Position numbers and translations under genes: made by a program. 64,000 nucleotides of DNA from Inia geoffrensis. Taxonomy: Eukaryota; Chordata; Mammalia; Artiodactyla; Iniidae. A model generated the notes under the pieces. The model did not search any database, was not told the origin of the DNA, and worked only from the letters and a program-made list of their open reading frames with translations. Of this stretch, positions 8,246 to 21,342 are shown piece by piece. The stretch spans positions 62,001-126,000 of the forward strand of contig JAZAQT010000483.1 in NCBI GenBank assembly GCA_036417435.1, read 5' to 3'. How positions within the stretch are numbered: position 1 is the stretch's first letter; each line of letters starts with the position of its first letter.

Positions 8246-9866
8246 AACATTGTATATAAATTCTGCTGAAAGGAAAAACAACTGTTCAATGACAAGGCAA
8301 GTAAGGGCTTAAGAAATGCCCACATTCTTACCTCAGGTCTCTGTGACGTCGGCTGGTGTCAGACCCCTGGAGCCTCAGCAGGCCTGTGTCCCGCGGCTGG
8401 AGGATGCTGCTGCTGTTCTCCCGTGCGTGGTACGAAAATCTCCTGATCCAACATGGCCCTCCTAGAGGTAAGCACAGCCGGATGCACCCAAATGATGGTG
8501 GAAGAGCTGAGAGGGAAAGGCTGTGAAGAAACCGGATCTCCACAGCTCCTGCTAGGCAAGTTCCCACCACCAGCTCACTTCATTAGCGTCGCCGCACCTG
8601 CGAACCACGGCACCCTCTGAGTAGCCCACTTGCAAGGCTTGCGATATGCCTGGGGTGGGGCAGTGCAGGTGAAGGGGCAGGAGGTGAGCCTACAAAAGGC
8701 CAGGTGTGTGTGTTTAGCCACGTTCGACTCCCCATGTCCAATCCAACACCGGGAACCCCGCTAAGGCTTTCTTTCCCCACGTTCGCAGAGACGGCACGGT
8801 GCAGTGCTGCCGCCTCGTGGCACGCTGCCGTAACAATCTTACCAACTGTGCTGAAGGGCACCTATCATCCACAAGTCCTACGGCCTGCGGCTTTGGAGAC
8901 ACAACCCTGCCCTCAAGAAATATCCTGGGCTAGGTCATCTGAAACAAATTCAAATCAGGCCCGACATTGAGGCAGGAACCTTTCCAGAACTCAGTGGTAC
9001 TCACCCGCGCGTTTTAGAAAACAGCACATTCAAAAGAAAAGATGCTCAGGATCTGTCCTGATTAGAGAGTGCAAAGAAAGCTAGACGAGGTGTTCCCTGG
9101 CTGCAGTCCTCTCAAACGCTAAAAGCGTAAGTGCTCAAGAGGGCATGCCAAAAAGAGAAGCCAGCTATTGCTGTCGGTGGGATTGTAAATCGCTAACAGC
9201 CGGTAAGGGGAAGAGTAGGCAAATTCCTTACCAAACTAAACACTGTAGGCACCACGAGATTCAGCCACCCCACTGCAGGTCGTATAACCAGAGACTAGCA
9301 TCATTGGAAGGAAGCACTTGCACCCAAGCAGTCCTTATCGTTCCCATGACCGCGGCCAAGACATAGGAACGAACGGAATGGGGAGCGAGGGGTGAATGGA
9401 GAAAGATGTTCTGCTACCTACGCACCCTCGACCACCACTCAGCCACAGAACAAAATGAACCCATACTCGTTGCAGCAGCATGGGTGGAGCACGAAATGAT
9501 CTCACTAATTCTGGTCAATTAGAGGCAGCAAGACACATATCCCCGGATATCACTTATGTGTGCATTCTACCTAGAGATACAAAGGAAGCTAGTAAAGAAA
9601 GGAAACACAGGTTCACAAAGGGAAGAAAGAAGCGAGGAGTTCCCACAGGGGGAGGTTGGAGACCGGGGAAGGGTGAATTAGGAGATTGGGATTAACAGAA
9701 ACACACTCAAAATATCAAAAAGTGCTCAACAAGGGCGACTCAACCGAAAGCACATGGGACACTACAAAATATTCCTCGATAAACAAACAGGGCAAAGAAT
9801 CCGAAACCCTACAGGTACAGCTACGTTCATAATTGCATCACGTGGCTGTAGAACTCAAAGAGACGG
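8246..9866 (+). repeat. Satellite monomer A6
   Basis: Type A, 1621 bp, L1 part from about 9018. It has 'ggaagagctg', 'caagtccta', 'gagcacgaaat' and 'aaaaagtgctc', the same combination as A9. Confidence 0.95.
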
Positions 9867-11493
9867 AGCATTGTATATAAACTACGCTGAACGAGGAAAG
9901 GACTGTTCAATGACAAGGCAAGTAAGGGCTTAAGAAATGCCCACTTTCTTACCTTAGGCCACTGGGACGTCGGCTGGTGTCACGACCCTGAAGCCTCAGC
10001 AGGCCTGTGTCCCGAGGCTGGAGGATGCTGCTGCTGTTCTCCCCTGCGAGGTACGAAAATCGCACGATCCAACATTGCCCTCCTACAGGTAAGCACAGCC
10101 TGGTGCACCCAGATGATGGTGGAACAGTTGAGAGGGAAGGGCTGTGATGAAACCGGATCTCCACAGCTCCTGCCAGCCAAGTTCCCACCTCCAGCCCACT
10201 TCATTAGAGTCGCCCCACCTGCGAACCACGGCACTCTCTGAGTAGCCCACTTGCAAGGCTTGCGATATGCCAAGGATGGAGCAGTGCAGGTTAAGGGGCA
10301 GGAGGTGAGCCTACAAAAGACCAGGTGTGTGTGTTTAGCCGCGTTCGACTCCCCATTTCCAACCCAACACCGGGAACCCCGCTAAGGCTTTCTTTCCCCA
10401 CGTTACCAGAGACGACACGGTGCAGTGCGGCCGCCTCGTGGCACACTGCCGTAACAATCTTACCAACTGTGCTGAAGGGCACCTATCATCCACAAGGCCT
10501 ACGGTCTGCGGTTTTGCAGAAACAACCCTGCCCTCAAGAAATATCCTGGGCTAGGTAACCTGAAACGAATTCAAATCAGGCCCGACCCTGAGGCAGGAAC
10601 CTTTCAAAAACACACTGGTACCCACCTGCATTTTAGAAAACAGCACATTCAAAAGAAAAGATGCTCAGGATCTGTCCTGATTAGAGAGTGCAAAGAAAGC
10701 TAGACGAGGTGTTCCCTGGCTGCTGTCCTCTCGAACCCTAAAAGCGTAAGTGCTCAAGAGGGCATGCCAAAAAGTGAAGCCAGCTATTGCTGTTGGTGGG
10801 GTTGTAAATCGCTAACAGCCGGTATGAGGCACAGTAGGCATATTCCTTACCAAACTAAACACTGGAAGTACCACGAGATTCGGCATCCCCGCTGCAGGTC
10901 GTATAACCAGAGACAAGCATCATTGGAAGGAAGCACTTGCACCCCAGCAGTCATTGTGGTTCCCATGACCGCAGGCAAAACATAGAAATGGACGGAATGG
11001 GGACCGAAGGGTGAATGGAGAAAGATGTTCTGCTACCTATGCACCCTCGACCACCACTCAGCCACAGAACAAAATGAACCCATACTCGTTGCAGCAGCAT
11101 GGGTGGAGCAGTAGATGATCTCACTAATCCCTGCCAATTAGAGGCAGCAAGACACATATTCCAGGATATCACACTTTTGTCTGCCATCGAAATATGGATA
11201 CTGAGGAAGCTAGTACACAAAGGAAACACAGGTTCACAAAGGGAAGAAAGAAGCCTGGAGTTCCCTGAGGGGGAAATTGGAGACTGGGGAGGGTTAAGTA
11301 GGAGGTCGGGATTCACAGAAACTCGCTTAACGCTTAACGTATCAAACAGTGCTCATCAAGAGGGACCCACCCGAAAGCACAGGGAACGCTACAAAACATT
11401 CCTCAAGAAAAGAAGAGTGCAAAGCATCCGAAACCCTAAGGGTATAGCTACGTGTATAATTGCACCAAGTGGCCGGACAACACAAACAGACGC
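9867..11493 (+). repeat. Satellite monomer B7
   Basis: Type B, 1627 bp, L1 part from about 10637. It has 'cagttgag' with 'tatcatcc' and 'gcaggcaa', and private bases in 'ggtaacctg' and 'aaacacactgg'. The end carries 'ggacaacac', shared with B38. Confidence 0.95.
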
Positions 11494-13174
11494 AACATTG
11501 CATATGAACTAGGCTGAAAGGGAAAAGTACTGTACAATGACAAGGCAAGTAAGGGGTTAAGCAATGCCTACTCTGTTACCTCAGGCCTCTGTGATGTCGT
11601 TACCACGGTAAGGGTCCTGGAGCCTCGGCAGGCTTGGGTCCCACAGCCGGAGCATGCTGCTGCTGAGGCAGCAAGGGAGCAGGACGTGCCACCTGACAAG
11701 CGGCACCTCGGACCGCTATTGCCCATTCTCCCCTGCGTGGTACCACAATCTCCCGATCCAACGCGGCCCTTCTACAGTTAAGCGAAGCCTGGTGCACCCA
11801 AATGAGGGTGGAGCAGCTGAGAGGGGAGCGCGGTGAAGAAATCGGATCTCCACAGCTCCTGCTAGGCAGGTTCCCACCTCCAGCTCTCTTCATTAGAGTC
11901 GCCCCACCTGCGAACCACGGCACCCTCCGCATAGCCCACTTGCAAGGCTTGCGATATGCCTGGGATGGGGCAGTGCAGGTGAAGGGGCAGTGGGTGAGCA
12001 TACACAAGCCCAGAGGTGTGTGTTTAGCCACGTTCGCCTCCCCATTGCCAATCCAACAGCGGGACCCCCGCTAACGCTTTCTTTCCCCAGGTTACAAGAG
12101 ACGACACGGAGTAGTGCTGCCGCCTCGTGGCACACTGCCGTAACAACCTTACCAACTGTGCTGAAAAGCACCTATCCTTCACAAGGCCTAGAGCCTGCCC
12201 CTTTGCAAACACAACCCTGCCCTCAAGACAGATCCTGGGCTAGGTAATCTGAAATGAATCCAAATCAGGCTCGACCCTCAGGCAGAAACCCTTCAAGACC
12301 TCAGTGGTACTCACACGCGTTTCAGAAAACAGCACATTCAAATGAAAAGATGCTCAGGATCTCTCATGATTAGAGAGTGAAAAGAAAGCTAGATGAGGGG
12401 TTCCCTGGCTGCAATCCTCCTAAACCGTAAAATCTTAAGTGCTCTAGAGGGCATGCCACAAAGTGAAGCAAGCTATTGATGTTGGTGGGATTGTAAACTG
12501 GTAACAGACGGTATGAGGATCAGTAGGCACATTCCTTACCACACTAAACACTGGAGGTACCACGAGATTCGGCAACAATGCTGCAGGTCGTATAACCAGA
12601 GATTAGCATCATTGGAAGGAAACACTTGCACCCCAGCAGCCGTTGTGGTACCCCTGACCACAGCCAAGACATACAAACTAACGAACTGTCGCGCGAGGGG
12701 CGAAGGGAGAAAGATGTTCCACTACCCACACACCCTCGACTACCACTCAGCCATAGAATAAAATGAACTCATAGTGTTTGCAGCAGCATGGGTGGAGCAC
12801 TAAATGATCTCACTAACTCTGGTCAATTAGAGGCAGCGAGACACATATCCCCGCATATCACTTATGTGTGCAGTCTACCTAGGGACACAAAGGAAGCTAG
12901 GAAAGAAAGGAAACACAGGTTCACAAAGGGAGGAAAGAAGCGAGGAGTTCGAACAGGGGGAGATTGGAGACCGGGGAAGGGTGAATAACGAGAGTGGGAT
13001 TCACAGAAAAACATCTAACCTATCAAAAAGTGCTCATCAAGGGCGACTCACCCGAAAGAACATGGGACGCTACAGAATATTCCTCGATAAACTAACAGGG
13101 CAAAGAATCCGAAACCCGACAGGTAGAGCTACGTTTGAAATTGCATCAAGGGGCTGTAGAGCTGAAAGAGACGC
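11494..13174 (+). repeat. Satellite monomer C8
   Basis: Type C, 1681 bp, L1 part from about 12326. Unlike C5 it has 'gcagtgggtgagcatac' and 'attgatgttgg'; the second shortens the open ORF2 remnant. It keeps 'ggggcgaaggg', like C5, C15 and C25. Confidence 0.95.
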
Positions 13175-14795
13175 AACATTGTATATAAATTCTGCTGAAA
13201 GGAAAAACAACTGTTCAATGACAAGGCAAGTAAGGGCTTAAGAAATGCCCACATTCTTACCTCAGGTCTCTGTGACGTCGGCTGGTGTCAGACCCCTGGA
13301 GCCTCAGCAGGCCTGTGTCCCGCGGCTGGAGGATGCTGCTGCTGTTCTCCCGTGCGTGGTACGAAAATCTCCTGATCCAACATGGCCCTCCTAGAGGTAA
13401 GCACAGCCGGATGCACCCAAATGATGGTGGAAGAGCTGAGAGGGAAAGGCTGTGAAGAAACCGGATCTCCACAGCTCCTGCTAGGCAAGTTCCCACCACC
13501 AGCTCACTTCATTAGCGTCGCCGCACCTGCGAACCACGGCACCCTCTGAGTAGCCCACTTGCAAGGCTTGCGATATGCCTGGGGTGGGGCAGTGCAGGTG
13601 AAGGGGCAGGAGGTGAGCCTACAAAAGGCCAGGTGTGTGTGTTTAGCCACGTTCGACTCCCCATGTCCAATCCAACACCGGGAACCCCGCTAAGGCTTTC
13701 TTTCCCCACGTTCGCAGAGACGGCACGGTGCAGTGCTGCCGCCTCGTGGCACGCTGCCGTAACAATCTTACCAACTGTGCTGAAGGGCACCTATCATCCA
13801 CAAGTCCTACGGCCTGCGGCTTTGGAGACACAACCCTGCCCTCAAGAAATATCCTGGGCTAGGTCATCTGAAACAAATTCAAATCAGGCCCGACATTGAG
13901 GCAGGAACCTTTCCAGAACTCAGTGGTACTCACCCGCGCGTTTTAGAAAACAGCACATTCAAAAGAAAAGATGCTCAGGATCTGTCCTGATTAGAGAGTG
14001 CAAAGAAAGCTAGACGAGGTGTTCCCTGGCTGCAGTCCTCTCAAACGCTAAAAGCGTAAGTGCTCAAGAGGGCATGCCAAAAAGAGAAGCCAGCTATTGC
14101 TGTCGGTGGGATTGTAAATCGCTAACAGCCGGTAAGGGGAAGAGTAGGCAAATTCCTTACCAAACTAAACACTGTAGGCACCACGAGATTCAGCCACCCC
14201 ACTGCAGGTCGTATAACCAGAGACTAGCATCATTGGAAGGAAGCACTTGCACCCAAGCAGTCCTTATCGTTCCCATGACCGCGGCCAAGACATAGGAACG
14301 AACGGAATGGGGAGCGAGGGGTGAATGGAGAAAGATGTTCTGCTACCTACGCACCCTCGACCACCACTCAGCCACAGAACAAAATGAACCCATACTCGTT
14401 GCAGCAGCATGGGTGGAGCACGAAATGATCTCACTAATTCTGGTCAATTAGAGGCAGCAAGACACATATCCCCGGATATCACTTATGTGTGCATTCTACC
14501 TAGAGATACAAAGGAAGCTAGTAAAGAAAGGAAACACAGGTTCACAAAGGGAAGAAAGAAGCGAGGAGTTCCCACAGGGGGAGGTTGGAGACCGGGGAAG
14601 GGTGAATTAGGAGATTGGGATTAACAGAAACACACTCAAAATATCAAAAAGTGCTCAACAAGGGCGACTCAACCGAAAGCACATGGGACACTACAAAATA
14701 TTCCTCGATAAACAAACAGGGCAAAGAATCCGAAACCCTACAGGTACAGCTACGTTCATAATTGCATCACGTGGCTGTAGAACTCAAAGAGACGG
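13175..14795 (+). repeat. Satellite monomer A9
   Basis: Type A, 1621 bp, L1 part from about 13947. Same diagnostic combination as A6. Confidence 0.95.
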
Positions 14796-16422
14796 AGCAT
14801 TGTATATAAACTACGCTGAACGAGGAAAGGACTGTTCAATGACAAGGCAAGTAAGGGCTTAAGAAATGCCCACTTTCTTACCTTAGGCCACTGGGACGTC
14901 GGCTGGTGTCACGACCCTGAAGCCTCAGCAGGCCTGTGTCCCGAGGCTGGAGGATGCTGCTGCTGTTCTCCCCTGCGAGGTACGAAAATCGCACGATCCA
15001 ACATTGCCCTCCTACAGGTAAGCACAGCCTGGTGCACCCAGATGATGGTGGAACAGCTGAGAGGGAAGGGCTGTGATGAAACCGGATCTCCACAGCTCCT
15101 GCCAGCCAAGTTTCCACCTCCAGCCCACTTCATTAGAGTCGCCCCACCTGCGAACCACGGCACTCTCTGAGTAGCCCACTTGCAAGGCTTGCGATATGCC
15201 AAGGATGGAGCAGTGCAGGTTAAGGGGCAGGAGGTGAGCCTACAAAAGACCAGGTGTGTGTGTTTAGCCGCGTTCGACTCCCCATTTCCAACCCAACACC
15301 GGGAACCCCGCTAAGGCTTTCTTTCCCCACGTTACCAGAGACGACACGGTGCAGTGCGGCCGCCTCGTGGCACACTGCCGTAACAATCTTACCAACTGTG
15401 CTGAAGGGCACCTATCATCCACAAGGCCTACGGTCTGCGGTTTTGCAGAAACAACCCTGCCCTCAAGAAATATCCTGTGCTAGGTAATCTGAAACGAATT
15501 CAAATCAGGCCCGACCCTGAGGCAGGAACCTTTCAAAAACTCACTGGTACCCACCTGCATTTTAGAAAACAGCACATTCAAAAGAAAAGATGCTCAGGAT
15601 CTGTCCTGATTAGAGAGTGCAAAGAAAGCTAGACGAGGTGTTCCCTGGCTGCTGTCCTCTCGAACCCTAAAAGCGTAAGTGCTCAAGAGGGCATGCCAAA
15701 AAGTGAAGCCAGCTATTGCTGTTGGTGGGGTTGTAAATCGCTAACAGCCGGTATGAGGCACAGTAGGCATATTCCTTACCAAACTAAACACTGGAAGTAC
15801 CACGAGATTCGGCATCCCCGCTGCAGGTCGTATAACCAGAGACAAGCATCATTGGAAGGAAGCACTTGCACCCCAGCAGTCATTGTGGTTCCCATGACCG
15901 CAGGCAAAACATAGAAATGGACGGAATGGGGACCGAAGGGTGAATGGAGAAAGATGTTCTGCTACCTATGCACCCTCGACCACCACTCAGCCACAGAACA
16001 AAATGAACCCATACTCGTTGCAGCAGCATGGGTGGAGCAGTAGATGATCTCACTAATCCCTGCCAATTAAAGGCAGCAAGACACATATTCCAAGATATCA
16101 CACTTTTGTCTGCCATCGAAATATGGATACTGAGGAAGCTAGTACACAAAGGAAACACAGGTTCACAAAGGGAAGAAAGAAGCCTGGAGTTCCCTGAGGG
16201 GGAAATTGGAGACTGGGGAGGGTTAAGTAGGAGGTCGGGATTCACAGAAACTCGCTTAACGCTTAACGTATCAAACAGTGCTCATCAAGAGGGACCCACC
16301 TGAAAGCACAGGGAACGCTACAAAACATTCCTCAAGAAAAGAAGAGTGCAAAGCATCCGAAACCCTAAGGGTATAGCTACGTGTATAATTGCACCAAGTG
16401 GCCGGAGAACACAAACAGACGC
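14796..16422 (+). repeat. Satellite monomer B10
   Basis: Type B, 1627 bp, L1 part from about 15566. It has 'cctgtgct' like B4. Private bases occur in 'caagtttcc' (about 15110), 'aattaaaggc' (about 16068), 'ttccaagat' and 'cacctgaaag' (about 16300). Confidence 0.95.
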
Positions 16423-18103
16423 AACATTGCATATGAACTAGGCTGAAAGGGAAAAGTACTGTACAATGACAAGGCAAGTAAGGGGTTAAGCAATGCCTAC
16501 TCTGTTACCTCAGGCCTCTGTGATGTCGTTACCACGGTAAGGGTCCTGGAGCCTCGGCAGGCTTGGGTCCCACAGCCGGAGCATGCTGCTGCTGAGGCAG
16601 CAAGGGAGCAGGACGTGCCACCTGACAAGCGGCACCTCGGACCGCTATTGCCCATTCTCCCCTGCGTGGTACCACAATCTCCCGATCCAACGCGGCCCTT
16701 CTACAGTTAAGCGAAGCCTGGTGCACCCAAATGAGGGTGGAGCAGCTGAGAGGGGAGCGCGGTGAAGAAATCGGATCTCCACAGCTCCTGCTAGGCAGGT
16801 TCCCACCTCCAGCTCTCTTCATTAGAGTCGCCCCACCTGCGAACCACGGCACCCTCCGCATAGCCCACTTGCAAGGCTTGCGATATGCCTGGGATGGGGC
16901 AGTGCAGGTGAAGGGGCAGTGGGTGAGCATACACAAGCCCAGAGGTGTGTGTTTAGCCACGTTCGCCTCCCCATTGCCAATCCAACAGCGGGACCCCCGC
17001 TAACGCTTTCTTTCCCCAGGTTACAAGAGACGACACGGAGTAGTGCTGCCGCCTCGTGGCACACTGCCGTAACAACCTTACCAACTGTGCTGAAAAGCAC
17101 CTATCCTTCACAAGGCCTAGAGCCTGCCCCTTTGCAAACACAACCCTGCCCTCAAGACAGATCCTGGGCTAGGTAATCTGAAATGAATCCAAATCAGGCT
17201 CGACCCTCAGGCAGAAACCCTTCAAGACCTCAGTGGTACTCACACGCGTTTCAGAAAACAGCACATTCAAATGAAAAGATGCTCAGGATCTCTCATGATT
17301 AGAGAGTGAAAAGAAAGCTAGATGAGGGGTTCCCTGGCTGCAATCCTCCTAAACCGTAAAATCTTAAGTGCTCTAGAGGGCATGCCACAAAGTGAAGCAA
17401 GCTATTGATGTTGGTGGGATTGTAAACTGGTAACAGACGGTATGAGGATCAGTAGGCACATTCCTTACCACACTAAACACTGGAGGTACCACGAGATTCG
17501 GCAACAATGCTGCAGGTCGTATAACCAGAGATTAGCATCATTGGAAGGAAACACTTGCACCCCAGCAGCCGTTGTGGTACCCCTGACCACAGCCAAGACA
17601 TACAAACTAACGAACTGTCGCGCGAGGGGTGAAGGGAGAAAGATGTTCCACTACCCACACACCCTCGACTACCACTCAGCCATAGAATAAAATGAACTCA
17701 TAGTGTTTGCAGCAGCATGGGTGGAGCACTAAATGATCTCACTAACTCTGGTCAATTAGAGGCAGCGAGACACATATCCCCGCATATCACTTATGTGTGC
17801 AGTCTACCTAGGGACACAAAGGAAGCTAGGAAAGAAAGGAAACACAGGTTCACAAAGGGAGGAAAGAAGCAAGGAGTTCGAACAGGGGGAGATTGGAGAC
17901 CGGGGAAGGGTGAATAACGAGAGTGGGATTCACAGAAAAACATCTAACCTATCAAAAAGTGCTCATCAAGGGCGACTCACCCGAAAGAACATGGGACGCT
18001 ACAGAATATTCCTCGATAAACTAACAGGGCAAAGAATCCGAAACCCGACAGGTAGAGCTACGTTTGAAATTGCATCAAGGGGCTGTAGAGCTGAAAGAGA
18101 CGC
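16423..18103 (+). repeat. Satellite monomer C11
   Basis: Type C, 1681 bp, L1 part from about 17255. It has 'ggggtgaaggg', shared with C18 and all C copies from C28 on, and a private 'gaagcaagg' near 17870. Confidence 0.95.
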
Positions 18104-19724
18104 AACATTGTATATAAATTCTGCTGAAAGGAAAAACAACTGTTCAATGACAAGGCAAGTAAGGGCTTAAGAAATGCCCACATTCTTACCTCAGGTCTCT
18201 GTGACGTCGGCTGGTGTCAGACCCCTGGAGCCTCAGCAGGCCTGTGTCCCGCGGCTGGAGGATGCTGCTGCTGTTCTCCCGTGCGTGGTACGAAAATCTC
18301 CTGATCCAACATGGCCCTCCTAGAGGTAAGCACAGCCGGATGCACCCAAATGATGGTGGAAGAGCTGAGAGGGAAAGGCTGTGAAGAAACCGGATCTCCA
18401 CAGCTCCTGCTAGGCAAGTTCCCACCACCAGCTCACTTCATTAGCGTCGCCGCACCTGCGAACCACGGCACCCTCTGAGTAGCCCACTTGCAAGGCTTGC
18501 GATATGCCTGGGGTGGGGCAGTGCAGGTGAAGGGGCAGGAGGTGAGCCTACAAAAGGCCAGGTGTGTGTGTTTAGCCACGTTCGACTCCCCATGTCCAAT
18601 CCAACACCGGGAACCCCGCTAAGGCTTTCTTTCCCCACGTTCGCAGAGACGGCACGGTGCAGTGCTGCCGCCTCGTGGCACGCTGCCGTAACAATCTTAC
18701 CAACTGTGCTGAAGGGCACCTATCATCCACAAGGCCTACGGCCTGCGGCTTTGGAGACACAACCCTGCCCTCAAGAAATATCCTGGGCTAGGTCATCTGA
18801 AACAAATTCAAATCAGGCCCGACATTGAGGCAGGAACCTTTCCAGAACTCAGTGGTACTCACCCGCGCGTTTTAGAAAACAGCACATTCAAAAGAAAAGA
18901 TGCTCAGGATCTGTCCTGATTAGAGAGTGCAAAGAAAGCTAGACGAGGTGTTCCCTGGCTGCAGTCCTCTCAAACGCTAAAAGCGTAAGTGCTCAAGAGG
19001 GCATGCCAAAAAGAGAAGCCAGCTATTGCTGTCGGTGGGATTGTAAATCGCTAACAGCCGGTAAGGGGTACAGTAGGCAAATTCCTTACCAAACTAAACA
19101 CTGTAGGCACCACGAGATTCAGCCACCCCACTGCAGGTCGTATAACCAGAGACTAGCATCATTGGAAGGAAGCACTTGCACCCAAGCAGTCCTTATCGTT
19201 CCCATGACCGCGGCCAAGACATAGGAACGAACGGAATGGGGAGCGAGGGGTGAATGGAGAAAGATGTTCTGCTACCTACGCACCCTCGACCACCACTCAG
19301 CCACAGAACAAAATGAACCCATACTCGTTGCAGCAGCATGGGTGGAGCACGAAATGATCTCACTAATTCTGGTCAATTAGAGGCAGCAAGACACATATCC
19401 CCGGATATCACTTATGTGTGCATTCTACCTAGAGATACAAAGGAAGCTAGTAAAGAAAGGAAACACAGGTTCACAAAGGGAAGAAAGAAGCGAGGAGTTC
19501 CCACAGGGGGAGGTTGGAGACCGGGGAAGGGTGAATTAGGAGATTGGGATTAACAGAAACACACTCAAAATATCAAAAATTGCTCAACAAGGGCGACTCA
19601 ACCGAAAGCACATGGGACACTACAAAATATTCCTCGATAAACAAACAGGGCAAAGAATCCGAAACCCTACAGGTACAGCTACGTTCATAATTGCATCACG
19701 TGGCTGTAGAACTCAAAGAGACGG
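18104..19724 (+). repeat. Satellite monomer A12
   Basis: Type A, 1621 bp, L1 part from about 18876. First A with 'caaggccta'. It has a private 'ggggtacag' near 19068 and 'aaaaattgctc'. Confidence 0.95.
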
Positions 19725-21342
19725 AGCATTGTATATAAACTACGCTGAACGAGGAAAGGACTGTTCAATGACAAGGCAAGTAAGGGCTTAAGAAATGCCC
19801 ACTTTCTTACCTTAGGCCACTGGGACGTCGGCTGGTGTCACGACCCTGAAGCCTCAGCAGGCCTGTGTCCCGAGGCTGGAGGATGCTGCTGCTGTTCTCC
19901 CCTGCGAGGTACGAAAATCGCACGATCCAACATTGCCCTCCTACAGGTAAGCACAGCCTGGTGCACCCAGATGATGGTGGAACAGCTGAGAGGGAAGGGC
20001 TGTGATGAAACCGGATCTCCACAGCTCCTGCCAGCCAAGTTCCCACCTCCAGCCCACTTCATTAGAGTCGCCCCACCTGCGAACCACGGCACTCTCTGAG
20101 TAGCCCACTTGCAAGGCTTGCGATATGCCAAGGATGGAGCAGTGCAGGTTAAGGGGCAGGAGGTGAGCCTACAAAAGACCAGGTGTGTGTGTTTAGCCGC
20201 GTTCGACTCCCCATTTCCAACCCAACACCGGGAACCCCGCTAAGGCTTTCTTTCCCCACGTTACCAGAGACGACACGGTGCAGTGCGGCCGCCTCGTGGC
20301 ACACTGCCGTAACAATCTTACCAACTGTGCTGAAGGGCACCTATCATCCACAAGGCCTACGGTCTGCGGTTTTGCAGAAACAACCCTGCCCTCAAGAAAT
20401 ATCCTGGGCTAGGTAATCTGAAACGAATTCAAATCAGGCCCGACCCGGAGGCAGGAACCTTTCAAAAACTCACTGGTACCCACCTGCATTTTAGAAAACA
20501 GCACATTCAAAAGAAAAGATGCTCAGGATCTGTCCTGATTAGAGAGTGCAAAGAAAGCTAGACGAGGTGTTCCCTGGCTGCTGTCCTCTCGAACTCTAAA
20601 AGCGTAAGTGCTCAAGAGGGCATGCCAAAAAGTGAAGCCAGCTATTGCTGTTGGTGGGGTTGTAAATCGCTAACAGACGGTATGAGGCACAGTAGGCATA
20701 TTCCTTACCAAACTAAACACTGGAGGCACCACGAGATTCGGCAACCCCGCTGCAGGTCGTATAACCAGAGACAAGCATCATTGGAAGGAAGCACTTGCAC
20801 CCCAGCAGTCATTGTGGTTCCCATGACCGCAGCCAAAACATAGAAATGGACGGAATGGGGTCCGAAGGGTGAATGGAGAAAGATGTTCTGCTACCTATGC
20901 ACCCTCGACCACCACTCAGCCACAGAACAAAATGAACCCATACTCGTTGCAGCAGCATGGGTGGAGCAGTAGATGATCTCATTAATCCCTGCCAATTAGA
21001 GGCAGCAAGACACATATACCCGGATATCCCTTATGTGTGCAGTCTACATAGGGATACAAAGGAAGTTAGTAAAGAAAGGAAACACAGGTTCACAAAGGGA
21101 AGAAAGAAGCGCGGAGTTCTCAAAGGGGGAGATTGGAGACTGGGGAAGAGTGAATTAGGAGATTGGGATTAACAGAAACACATTTAACATATGAAAAAGT
21201 GCTCATCAAGGGCGACTCACCCAAAATAACATGGAACTCTACCAAATATTCCTCGATAAGTAACAGGGCAAAGAATCCGAAACCCTACAGGTAGAGCTAC
21301 GTTCATAATTGCGCCAAGTGGCTGTAGAACTCAAAGAGACGC
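19725..21342 (+). repeat. Satellite monomer B13 with E-type tail (chimeric)
   Basis: Type B until the L1 3' UTR part, then E-type sequence; 1618 bp instead of 1627. The switch lies between the B-specific 'cctgcc' and the E-specific 'tacccgg', inside 20994-21017. It shares 'taacagacgg', 'aggcaccac' and 'cccggagg' with B20. D14 follows. Confidence 0.93.
20994..21017 (+). other. B-to-E switch point in B13
   Basis: The last B-specific bases are 'cctgcc' and the first E-specific bases are 'acccgg'. The sequence between them is common to both types, so the exchange took place inside it. The same switch is present in B20 at about 32470-32493. Confidence 0.8.

Larger units (their letters stand above)
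7397..8270 (+). mobile_element. LINE-1 3' end remnant in C5
   Basis: L1-derived half of type C. The coding remnant is the least disrupted one in the window. The segment 'tcagccatagaataaaatga' corresponds to the conserved L1 block encoding Tyr-Tyr-Ala-Ala-Ile-Lys, here ending in a stop and creating AATAAA. Confidence 0.85.
8246..13174 (+). repeat. Higher-order repeat copy 2 (A6-B7-C8), 4929 bp
   Basis: Canonical A-B-C unit with the same length as the other copies. The end of B7 carries 'ggacaacac', a base shared only with B38 at the far end of the window. Confidence 0.95.
13175..18103 (+). repeat. Higher-order repeat copy 3 (A9-B10-C11), 4929 bp
   Basis: Canonical A-B-C unit. B10 shares the 'cctgtgctagg' variant only with B4. 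C11 has a private base giving 'gaagcaagg' near 17870. Confidence 0.95.

Noticed and set aside
11099..11512. 137-codon open frame on the + strand in many B monomers
   Set aside because: It lies in the L1 3' UTR part, which is non-coding in L1, and is shorter in B4, B10 and B24 because of single substitutions.
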